From positions 1 to 20,250 of the IMG/VR virus record IMGVR_UViG_3300028762_000049: 20,250 nucleotides of DNA. The stretch is one strand, 5' to 3'. The notes under the pieces were generated by a model that was given only the letters and a program-made list of their open reading frames with translations, was not told where the DNA came from and searched no databases. Each line of letters opens with the position of its first letter. Position 1 is the stretch's first letter. This DNA is from a virus. The translations under genes and the position numbers were made by a program. Of the stretch, positions 13,370 to 20,250 are shown one piece after another.

Positions 13370-16300
13370 TTACTTCTTTGCCTTCTTCTTAACGACGGGT
13401 GCTTCGTCGTCAGCAGCTTCCTTCTTCAGTGGGACGAGTTCGTCGTTCTGATTTTTCACCATCGAGACCTTCCGAACCTGGGCTGCGTCGGCCTTCAGTT
13501 CGTCGAGATTCTCGACGTTGATACCAGCGTCGATCAGCGCCTTCGTTGCCTTCACCGCCCCTGCCACATTGTTGACAAAGAGCGACATAGCTGGTTCGCT
13601 CACCATCCACTTTGACGACGGGGCCTTGAGCGCCGGATTTACCGCGTTCTTGGCACCCGGATGACCCGGTCCGTATGGGAGGCAGAGGTACGCTGCTCCA
13701 TAGTGCGGATTCTGGCCATCTTTCGCGTAGTCCGCCAGCGCAGCCGGGTCGGTGTCACCACCGTCGGTCACGAGAGCGAAGATCTGCAGCAGCTTCGGAT
13801 CAGCCGTGGCTTTGAATTCACCACGCAAGTAGTTCTTGAAGCCGGCGCCGCCGATCAGGCGATCGTAGTGCTTCGGGGTGAGGATGCCCCCACCTTTCAG
13901 CTCCTGTGCGAGGATCGACATCGTATCGCCGTAGAACTTCGAGTCGAACTTGAAGCCAGCGGCCTGCCACTTCTTACACTGAGTCATCAAGTGCAGGTAA
14001 TGCCGGATGCGGGTCTTCCAGTACATCGGGTCGTGCGTGAAACCCATAGCCTGCAAAGCCTTGACAGCACGAGCGTCCTTGCCGACCTTGTAACTCAGCC
14101 TCATGTAGCCGTTGACCAGCTCGAGTTCGAGGCCGATCGTGATGGCCTTGTTGACCTTTTCCACCACCTGCTCTTCCTGCAGGCGCTTCTTCTTGAGCTT
14201 CGGATTCTTGGCTTCTTCCTCGGCTTGACGACGATCGGCCTCTTCTTGCTCACGGCGGGTGATCTTGCGCTGCACCGTGTTGAACGACGGTACCGTGATC
14301 GGGGCAGTGACAGCGAGACCAGCCGCTTCAGCCAGCTTGTTCCGCATGTCAACTCCGTTGGTCTCCGTGCGCGTGACGATGAACACGTTGGTGACGCGGA
14401 GATTGCGACCAACAGTCCCGTCGTCGAACCGCACAACCAGACGCATGATGAAGTTGCCCTTCTTTGCCGCACCCGTCGCCGCGATGTAGCCGTCGCCGAG
14501 TTCGGTGTGAACCTTGCGGCCCATCACCATCTCGGTCTGCTGCTTGATGGCGAGGCGGCGCGCTTCGGCTGCTGCGCTGTGATCGCTCTCGTCTTCGCTC
14601 GACTCATCATCGTCGTTATCGTCACCCTCCTCGTCGGCTTCACGGCTCAGTTCGAGGCCGATGAAGTTGTCGACCCGGACCAAGCCGAGTTCACTCGCCT
14701 TGTAGAGCTCGGTGCCTGGCGCGTACGGGACACGCTGCAGCAACGCGGCGGCCGCAGGAGTCGGAGCCGGCTTCACCTGCGTGAGATGGAATCCACCAGC
14801 CGCCTCCATCTCCTTTCGGTACGCCTCGTTCTCGGCCTTCATGACGTCGTTCAGGGCGACCAGCGAGCGCTGATACTTAGCCAGGTTGGAGCCAAAGTCG
14901 TTCATGGTCTGGATGTTTTCCAGATTCATGGACAGCACAGGAATCGACGGGATGGTCTGATAGTTCGGGTCGTTCGGGTTCTCGAACTTGGCGACCGCCA
15001 CGATCTTGGCACGCAGACGCGCCGCCTTCGTGATGTCGATCGTGCGGTTGGCTACGATGGTGTCGAACTTCAGCACCTTCCGCTTGGCCACGCCAGGACG
15101 GAAGTCAGGACGTGCGATGCGGGAATCCCCCTGCTCCTGCTCACCCGGCGTCCACACCCCCTCGACGCGGATCATGTAGTCCGCGTCCTGGAGATTGAGG
15201 CCCACCTCCAGGCTGTGGCGGATGCCGATCATCCAGCGGATCTTCTTGTCGGTCTTGAACCGGTTGACCATCTCGGTCTTGAAGCCGGTCTTGTAGAGAA
15301 TGCCGCAGTCCTGCAGCTCCTTCGGCATGGCGGCGAACAGCGTGTCGGTCGACTCGTTGTAGTTCGTGAAGACCAGCACCTTGGCATCGCTGGTTGCCAG
15401 ATGCTCAGTCAGCAGCTTCTGCAGCTCCACTGCCTTCGGGCTCTTCAGGTCGTCACCTGTCAGAGGAGCGATGTGTTCGCCCTTGTCGTTGACGAAGCCA
15501 TTGCGCGCGTAGGGGTGGCCGGCCGGATTGGTCACGAACCGTTCGATGTCAGCGAGGTACGGCTGGAGGCCCGGACCGACGTCGCCGCCGTCGTCCTCTT
15601 CACCTTCTTCGCCCTCTTCGGTTTCGGTCTCATTCTCGACCTTCGGGGCATCACCCAGGTCACCGAACTGATCTTCGTCTTCCGGCGTCGCGCTCTTGCC
15701 CGTCAGTTGGTCCAGCAGCTTCTGGGCCTTCTTGTTGGTCTTCGCCTTCTCGCGGATCTGACTCACCATGTCGTCGAAGATCGCGTCGTACATGATCTTC
15801 TGGCGCTCGGACAACGACACAGAGAGGAAACGGTCGATGCGCTCTGGGAGGGCGCAGGCCCATTCCTTGCGCTTGGCCGGCGCCCAGACGATGGTACGTT
15901 GCAACGTCGGGAGCACGGTCGACACAGCATTCGGGCCCGTGTCCTGCCACGTGATGACGCGACCACCCTTGACTTCCTTGCCGTACTTCTCGTTGAAGTC
16001 CTGACGGGAGCCGAAGATCGTCGGGTCCAGGATCGCCGTCTGACCGGGCAGATCGGACGGGCTGTCCGGGTTCATGGTACCGGAGGCGATGCGCTTCTTC
16101 TTGATGTCGGCGACAAGGCTCATCACGGCCTTGAAGCGGGCACGACCAGCGTTGCGCAGGAAGTGCGACTCGTCCATCATGACGTAGCCGGGCTTGAATT
16201 GGCGGAGCATGTCCACTACAGGGAACACGGAGACCGACGACGTTCCGTACACCGTCTTGTAGTTGCCGTACTTCAGTGCGTCGTAGTCGACGACCAGGAT

Positions 16301-18244
16301 CGTATTGATCGGGGCCGCACGCAGGATCTCCTCGAAGCGCTTGACACCCGTGGTCTTGACGTTATAAGAGGTGACCGGGATCACGTTGACCTTGCCGTCG
16401 GTGAACTCGACGATCTCGGACACGTAGTTCGCCACCAGATGGGAGGGGCACATCACGAGGTAGGGCGCGCTCTCACCCTCCTTGATTTCGTATAGGATAT
16501 CCGTGATCGTGAGCATCGACTTTCCGCCGCCGGCATCGATGGGCCAAGCTGCATTGTCGGGCCGGCTGCGCATGATGTTGCGCACCTTGTTTTGGTGAGG
16601 CAGCAGTCCTGCTCCGTCGACGCTGAACTTGCCGGTCAGGAGTGGGCAGTCAGGCGGCGTCCAGTTCGGATCAACTCCTTGGTCGGTGGCCGGCTGGTTG
16701 ATTGTGTTGGCGGCAGCCGTGGTCGTAGCCAGATCGCCACCGTACGACGACAGGACGGTCAGCATGCCGAGGTTGTCCACCATTGTCGACACGGCGTACT
16801 TGACGAACAGGGCTTCGATGTTGGCGACCATCGCCGGTTGCAGCGTCTTCACGAAGCGCGCGATGGGCGCAAAGTTGGCCAGCTCCTCGTCCGTACCCTT
16901 CGTGTCCAACGACTGCATGATGTCGTAGTAGCGCAGATCCTGCTTGCCCGTCACTTCGTGGAACGTCTGGATCGCCTTCTGGGCCCAGGCCACGATGTTG
17001 TTTGGAACGCGAAGCTTCGCCGGATCAGCACCGTAATCCGTTGCGAGGACGCTGGTCTTGCACTCGGTGGCGTAGAAGCTGAGCTTCTTCACGTACTCGG
17101 TCGGCAGCGGGCGCTTCAGCACGTTCATGGCCATGGAGGCGTTGAACTTACGCATGTGCGCCAGGTCCAGAACCACAGGCTTGCCGACGGTCGAGCTGTA
17201 CACGAATTTGTTGTTCACCCAGTCCGTGAGGATGGGGATGTTGACGGGGAGCTTCGGTTCATTGATCGAGCCAACCTGGCGCAGGGCGAACTCACCGTTG
17301 TCCTTGGTGCCGGCGCTGTTGTACGACGACTCGTAGCGCTGCGTGTTGTCGCATTCCTTGGGGATCCAGAGCGGCTCACCGTCCATGTTGACGGTCAGGT
17401 TGTGCTCATCGACCCGCTCGTCACCCTTGATGTAGGGAGGGAGCGTGGACGCGATCTTGGAGATGGCTAGGCTGGTCTTCCCGTACAGTGCAGGCACGTA
17501 CTCGGCTTCTGACCAGGCAGTGAACAGCGGGTACAGGTCGAGGGCACGGATCTCTAGCCAGTCAGTGCTGGTCAGGTACTCGGCCTCATCCTTCATCACC
17601 TTGAACTCGACGAACACGGTGATGAAGTTGCCGGTCTGGCGGTAGACGACGCCGAAGCACGCCTGGGTTAACAGGGTCATCGCATCCGGGCGCAGTCCTG
17701 CGTTTGACAGGATCTTGGCCGCCGCGTAGTTGGTCTGCTTCAGCTCGTCACGCTGCGCCGTAGGAAGCGATGCTTCTGCCTGTTCGGTCAGTGACACGCC
17801 GTCGAACATGGTCAGGATGTTCGAGAGCTCGATGCCAGAGGAGAACTGCACGACAGGAACTGCGAGCAGGAAGTGAGACAGGTCGCCGTCATTGACCTTC
17901 TTCAGCGTTGTGTACTGTGCCAGATGCTGATCCAGGCGCTTGGATTCCCACTCGGCGATCGTTTTGGAGCGAGCGCGCTTGGAGCTACGCTCCTCTGGTG
18001 TGCGAGCAGCCGATCCAGCCGCGGTCCCCATGCTGCTCATGTTCATGAGCGGAGCGACAGCGACCTTGAGGAGGGTCTTGCGCGCGTCGCCAGCGTACTT
18101 CTTGTTGAAGATGCCCAGGAAGCCTGAGGCCTTCTTCTGCTTCGGCAGAGCGAACTTGACGTCCGGGACCAGATTGGACCGGGGGCGCTTGACCTCCGCC
18201 GCAATCGTTCGGTGCTTCTTAGCGCTCGGGGAAATGGTGTTCAT
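13370..18244 (-). CDS. Giant SNF2-type helicase/translocase
   Basis: A protein of about 1624 residues. The first 530 residues match no family I recognise. The ATPase core follows: LLPHQ (547-551), Walker A DAGGGKS (570-576), MMDESHFLRN (689-698, the DExH-type box of SNF2 proteins), SGTMNPDSP (721-729), and lobe 2 with KVLVFTNYNES (955-965), SLEVGLNLQDADYMIRVEG (1011-1029) and the arginine-finger region WTPGEQEQGDSRIARP (1031-1046). A Glu/Asp-rich loop at about 853-887 splits the two lobes. The C-terminal 550 residues hold a second acidic linker, a small beta domain (LGDGYIAATG...VRFDDGTVG) and a Lys-rich end. AGGAGG lies 6 nt before ATG 18244, overlapping the previous gene by 26 nt. The position among head genes suggests a packaged, DarB-like protein; this is inference. 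Confidence 0.85.
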   Translation of the reverse strand: MNTISPSAKKHRTIAAEVKRPRSNLVPDVKFALPKQKKASGFLGIFNKKYAGDARKTLLKVAVAPLMNMSSMGTAAGSAARTPEERSSKRARSKTIAEWESKRLDQHLAQYTTLKKVNDGDLSHFLLAVPVVQFSSGIELSNILTMFDGVSLTEQAEASLPTAQRDELKQTNYAAAKILSNAGLRPDAMTLLTQACFGVVYRQTGNFITVFVEFKVMKDEAEYLTSTDWLEIRALDLYPLFTAWSEAEYVPALYGKTSLAISKIASTLPPYIKGDERVDEHNLTVNMDGEPLWIPKECDNTQRYESSYNSAGTKDNGEFALRQVGSINEPKLPVNIPILTDWVNNKFVYSSTVGKPVVLDLAHMRKFNASMAMNVLKRPLPTEYVKKLSFYATECKTSVLATDYGADPAKLRVPNNIVAWAQKAIQTFHEVTGKQDLRYYDIMQSLDTKGTDEELANFAPIARFVKTLQPAMVANIEALFVKYAVSTMVDNLGMLTVLSSYGGDLATTTAAANTINQPATDQGVDPNWTPPDCPLLTGKFSVDGAGLLPHQNKVRNIMRSRPDNAAWPIDAGGGKSMLTITDILYEIKEGESAPYLVMCPSHLVANYVSEIVEFTDGKVNVIPVTSYNVKTTGVKRFEEILRAAPINTILVVDYDALKYGNYKTVYGTSSVSVFPVVDMLRQFKPGYVMMDESHFLRNAGRARFKAVMSLVADIKKKRIASGTMNPDSPSDLPGQTAILDPTIFGSRQDFNEKYGKEVKGGRVITWQDTGPNAVSTVLPTLQRTIVWAPAKRKEWACALPERIDRFLSVSLSERQKIMYDAIFDDMVSQIREKAKTNKKAQKLLDQLTGKSATPEDEDQFGDLGDAPKVENETETEEGEEGEEDDGGDVGPGLQPYLADIERFVTNPAGHPYARNGFVNDKGEHIAPLTGDDLKSPKAVELQKLLTEHLATSDAKVLVFTNYNESTDTLFAAMPKELQDCGILYKTGFKTEMVNRFKTDKKIRWMIGIRHSLEVGLNLQDADYMIRVEGVWTPGEQEQGDSRIARPDFRPGVAKRKVLKFDTIVANRTIDITKAARLRAKIVAVAKFENPNDPNYQTIPSIPVLSMNLENIQTMNDFGSNLAKYQRSLVALNDVMKAENEAYRKEMEAAGGFHLTQVKPAPTPAAAALLQRVPYAPGTELYKASELGLVRVDNFIGLELSREADEEGDDNDDDESSEDESDHSAAAEARRLAIKQQTEMVMGRKVHTELGDGYIAATGAAKKGNFIMRLVVRFDDGTVGRNLRVTNVFIVTRTETNGVDMRNKLAEAAGLAVTAPITVPSFNTVQRKITRREQEEADRRQAEEEAKNPKLKKKRLQEEQVVEKVNKAITIGLELELVNGYMRLSYKVGKDARAVKALQAMGFTHDPMYWKTRIRHYLHLMTQCKKWQAAGFKFDSKFYGDTMSILAQELKGGGILTPKHYDRLIGGAGFKNYLRGEFKATADPKLLQIFALVTDGGDTDPAALADYAKDGQNPHYGAAYLCLPYGPGHPGAKNAVNPALKAPSSKWMVSEPAMSLFVNNVAGAVKATKALIDAGINVENLDELKADAAQVRKVSMVKNQNDELVPLKKEAADDEAPVVKKKAKK

Positions 18245-18605
18245 TGTGCACCTCCTTGGACTGGATGATCGATTGGAATTGTCGGAGATCAGCTTTGCCC
18301 TCAGCGTTGATCTCACCTTGTTGGAAACTCTTGTACAGAGCCAGGAAGCGATTGAAGGACTCGACGTTGAGCTTGAGGCGGAATGGCGAGTCGTGCAGGT
18401 TATGCATCTCAGCCTTGAAGTTTCGACTCTGTGGTCCGATGTTGTGCTGACGGAGCCATGCGACCTTGGCACGCTCGACAGCCTGAGGGAACGACACGGC
18501 GGTCACCTCTCCGCTGTCGCCACGGAAACTCCATTCAAACCCGATCCACTTCTTCTCGACCGGAGTTTGGACAGGTCGTGAACGTAGGTCACTCTGGACA
18601 CGCAT
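18219..18605 (-). CDS. Hypothetical protein upstream of helicase
   Basis: A 128-residue basic protein with no recognised family. It contains KKWIGFEWSFRGDSGEVTAVSFP (18-40, cut here by its beta-like pattern), a helical middle (AVERAKVAWLRQHN) and a helical end (SFNRFLALYKSFQQG, LRQFQSIIQSK). GGAGG lies 6 nt before the ATG at 18605, in a context (GGAGGTGCAGA) nearly the same as that of the helicase gene. Its end overlaps the helicase start by 26 nt, so the pair is probably translationally coupled and functionally linked. Confidence 0.75.
   Translation of the reverse strand: MRVQSDLRSRPVQTPVEKKWIGFEWSFRGDSGEVTAVSFPQAVERAKVAWLRQHNIGPQSRNFKAEMHNLHDSPFRLKLNVESFNRFLALYKSFQQGEINAEGKADLRQFQSIIQSKEVHNEHHFPER
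18251..18256 (-). promoter_or_regulatory. Ribosome binding site fixing the helicase start
   Basis: AGGAGG on the minus strand lies 6 nt before ATG at 18244. It rejects the longer in-frame extension to 18472, which would overlap almost all of the 128-residue gene. Confidence 0.75.
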
Positions 18606-18769
18606 TCTGCACCTCCTCTAAGATTGGACAAGCGCCAAAAGGCCAGCCTGGACCGGTGTCATCTTGAGGGATGGACACTCATCACAGAGCTGACCTAGTG
18701 GTAGACGTTCATGGCTTCTTTACAGTCCTCAACGGAGGAGGACGAGGGGACTGATCCATGACAGAGTCC

Positions 18770-19606
18770 TCAGATGGAGTCGGGGCCTTGCGGCAAGTCA
18801 TTCATGAGGAGCGGCTGATCGCTGGGCTCTTCGGTGCCGCCGTCGTTCGTGGTCAGCTCCTGGACCACCGGCTCCTCTTGCGAGGGATCACCGTCGATCA
18901 GCATGTCGAATGCGTCGCCGCTGCTCACGTCGTCGATGAAGCTGGCCTCAGCCTTTTTGTCGTCGGCTGACTTCGACTTCTTGCCGCTATTCTTCCACTT
19001 CTCGTAGTCGAACGGTTCTTCGTTGGGGCCGGCGTCAGCTCCTTGCTCTGCGATCAACATGGCAACCACTTCCTCGCTTGTCAGGCTGCGGCCATGCTCG
19101 GCTTCCTTGGCTGCCTTGACTTCAGCGAAGGCAGCCAGCGCCTCGGCCTTGGTGAAGTAGCGAGGGCTGGCGTTCATCGTCAGGTCGCCTTCCGGATTCA
19201 GGACCGTGTTCGGGTGCTCGTTCTCGTCCAACGTTTCGGACGGGCAAGCCGCGGATTCCACGGTATCAGCAGCCTGTGCATCGGCCTTTCCCTTCGTCAT
19301 ATCAGCGGTGTTGGCGACGGGCAGGGTTTCGAAGTCGGACGTGTCGTTGGCCAGCAGAGTTTCGATCATGCGGGCTTCGAGTGCGCGTGTAGTCTCGTCT
19401 AGCACTCTCTGAGCCTGTTCGCGCGTCTCTTCCAGCGCGGCAACCGAGTCACTATCTGCGTTGGCGAAGAATGCGTTCGGGTTCGGTGTCGCGCCGGCAC
19501 CAGGCTCGTCGCTGGTGTCGATCCCGTCGATCGGCTCGTCAGTCGCCACGAGTTCTGGCACTTGACTGGCAAGGAGGCGCTGCTTAGCTTGAAGTTCGAG
19601 TGTCAT
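18770..19606 (-). CDS. Acidic protein with shared N-terminal tag
   Basis: A 278-residue protein beginning MTLELQAKQRLLAS, matching the starts at 11305 and 19833. The rest is acidic and mostly low-complexity, with two helical segments: VAALEETREQAQRVLDETTR (about 55-75) and SPRYFTKAEALAAFAEVKA (about 145-165). A Lys-rich patch KKSKSADDKK lies near 205. Its ATG overlaps the stop of the previous gene by 4 nt (ATGA); an upstream in-frame GTG at 19618 is less likely because the tag start is conserved. About 165 nt without a convincing gene follow. Acidic, disordered composition fits a scaffold-like or internal head protein, but the function is unknown. Confidence 0.75.
   Translation of the reverse strand: MTLELQAKQRLLASQVPELVATDEPIDGIDTSDEPGAGATPNPNAFFANADSDSVAALEETREQAQRVLDETTRALEARMIETLLANDTSDFETLPVANTADMTKGKADAQAADTVESAACPSETLDENEHPNTVLNPEGDLTMNASPRYFTKAEALAAFAEVKAAKEAEHGRSLTSEEVVAMLIAEQGADAGPNEEPFDYEKWKNSGKKSKSADDKKAEASFIDDVSSGDAFDMLIDGDPSQEEPVVQELTTNDGGTEEPSDQPLLMNDLPQGPDSI
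19568..19606 (-). repeat. Shared N-terminal tag, copy 2
   Basis: Codes for MTLELQAKQRLLA. It differs from the copy at 11305 at a single residue (Glu for Asn), while several synonymous bases differ. That points to protein-level selection rather than only recent DNA copying. Confidence 0.75.
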
Positions 19607-19833
19607 TTGTGTTTCCACTTCCGTGCTGATTCAGCAAATTCCGCCATTTTTGCGGGATGGCCGCCGGCGGCCTTTCCCTTGGCGATGTCTGCGTCGGTGA
19701 TTGGTTCGGACGGATCTTTGCCCAACCATTCGTGAAATCCGTTCTTCTTGATCGGACCGATAGGAGTTGCGTCCACGTGGACAAAGCCTTGGTCAGCCTT
19801 GAGGCGTGCTTTGGCTTGCAAAGCGAGTGTCAT
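19603..19833 (-). CDS. Small protein with shared N-terminal tag
   Basis: A 76-residue protein beginning MTLALQAKARLKADQG, the third member of the tagged set. The middle reads as a short globular segment (IGPIKKNGFHEWLGKDP) and the end is basic (GKAAGGHPAKMAEF, ARKWKHK). AAGGA lies 7 nt before ATG at 19833 and overlaps the stop region of the HNH gene, and the stop overlaps the next tagged gene by 4 nt. An in-frame extension to 19884 would overlap the HNH gene and is rejected. No known family. Confidence 0.72.
   Translation of the reverse strand: MTLALQAKARLKADQGFVHVDATPIGPIKKNGFHEWLGKDPSEPITDADIAKGKAAGGHPAKMAEFAESARKWKHK
19795..19833 (-). repeat. Shared N-terminal tag, copy 3
   Basis: Codes for MTLALQAKARLKA, the most diverged of the three N-terminal copies. 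It keeps ATGACACTC, CAAGCCAA and CGCCTC at the nucleotide level. Confidence 0.65.
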
Positions 19834-19844
19834 CTCGTGATCCT

Positions 19845-20225
19845 TCAAGGGACGTAGGGCTTGAGTTTGGGCTTTCGGCCCCAAGGATTGGAGACCTTAG
19901 GTTTCTGGCCTCCGAGCCGCACCGTGTTTTCGGGTCTGCGGATCGTGTGACCGGCGTGTCGCGCGTCGTGGCACGAGGCACACAACGTGATCAGGTTACT
20001 GTGCGTCGTGGTGCCGCCAGATGCCAGGCTGCGTATGTGATGAACCTCCCGTCCGGGCGCTCCGCATCGGAAGCCGAGGTTGTTCCGGCTCTGGCAGCAC
20101 CCGTCATCACGCTTGAAGACTTGGTCACGAATGGTCCACCAATCGGTCTGCGCGTTCGAGTATCCGTCCCGCTTGATCCTCGCCGTTCCGTCAGCCCGAC
20201 GAGTGGTTTTCGTACTTCGCTTCAT
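19845..20225 (-). CDS. HNH endonuclease
   Basis: A 126-residue protein with a compact HNH (beta-beta-alpha metal) nuclease core: FKRDDGCCQ (37-45), VHHIRSLASGG (61-71), NLITLCASCHDARHAGH (77-93). The two adjacent histidines, the central Asn and the CxxCH pair are the expected metal-binding and catalytic positions. The N-terminus and C-terminus are basic and would contact DNA. It may be a free-standing homing endonuclease or a phage packaging-linked HNH protein; no terminase is in view to support the latter. The ATG at 20225 has no clear ribosome site in the 25 bases available, so the start is less certain than the family. Confidence 0.88.
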   Translation of the reverse strand: MKRSTKTTRRADGTARIKRDGYSNAQTDWWTIRDQVFKRDDGCCQSRNNLGFRCGAPGREVHHIRSLASGGTTTHSNLITLCASCHDARHAGHTIRRPENTVRLGGQKPKVSNPWGRKPKLKPYVP

Positions 20226-20250
20226 GGACTAAAATTGCTTGATTCAAATT

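Noticed and set aside
13661-16495. 944-residue plus-strand open frame
   Set aside because: It is fully antisense to the helicase gene, whose motifs are clear. The frame is open because of GC-biased codons, and its product is low-complexity and rich in Arg, Leu and Val without motifs.
18245-18472. 76-residue N-terminal extension of the helicase
   Set aside because: It would overlap the 128-residue gene almost entirely, and AGGAGG sits just before the 18244 start.
18606-18769. Mini-frames (for example 14-16 codons) before the 128-residue gene
   Set aside because: They are very short, with weak or absent ribosome sites and no recognisable product. A leader peptide cannot be excluded but is not supported.
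1-20250. Terminase, portal or tail tube gene
   Set aside because: No frame shows the expected ATPase/nuclease or portal patterns. The SNF2-type motor has SNF2 motifs, not terminase motifs.

Overview
The window is a gene-dense stretch of a large contractile-tailed (myovirus-type) bacteriophage genome, probably from a GC-rich proteobacterial host. Every supported gene lies on the minus strand, so the region is transcribed from right (20250) to left (1). The phage assignment rests on four proteins: a contractile tail sheath, an HK97-fold-like major capsid protein, a scaffold-like acidic protein immediately upstream of it, and a prohead-protease-like protein. No terminase, portal, tail tube, tRNA, integrase or CRISPR array is visible.

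In transcription order, the first block (20225 to 13370) holds an HNH endonuclease, two small proteins that begin with the same tag-like sequence (MTLxLQAKxRL), a hypothetical protein, and a giant SNF2-type helicase/translocase of about 1624 residues. The second block (13285 to 9935) holds an alanine-rich coiled-coil protein with a perfect 90-bp tandem repeat, a small beta-rich protein, the prohead protease, a third protein with the MTLxLQAK start, a 61-residue peptide carrying two internal copies of the motif core, and a hypothetical protein. A strong intrinsic terminator follows. The third block (9671 to 6304) is the capsid shell cassette: scaffold, decoration-like protein, major capsid protein. 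It ends in three back-to-back hairpins. The fourth block (6136 to 1) holds a zinc-ribbon/PD-(D/E)xK nuclease, an acidic hypothetical protein, a terminator, then two small virion-type proteins and the tail sheath. It ends with a repeat-rich Vsr-like homing endonuclease cut by the left window edge.

The structural genes read as one assembly pathway: scaffold, shell and protease build and mature the prohead, and the sheath belongs to the contractile tail. Three nucleases of different architecture (HNH, zinc-ribbon PD-ExK, repeat-rich Vsr-like) sit between conserved structural genes, as expected of free-standing homing endonucleases; the latter two look more A+T-rich than their neighbours. The most intriguing signal is the short N-terminal motif shared by otherwise unrelated small proteins next to the protease and the giant helicase. 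It could be a capsid-targeting or maturation tag that loads proteins into the head, but that is inference.
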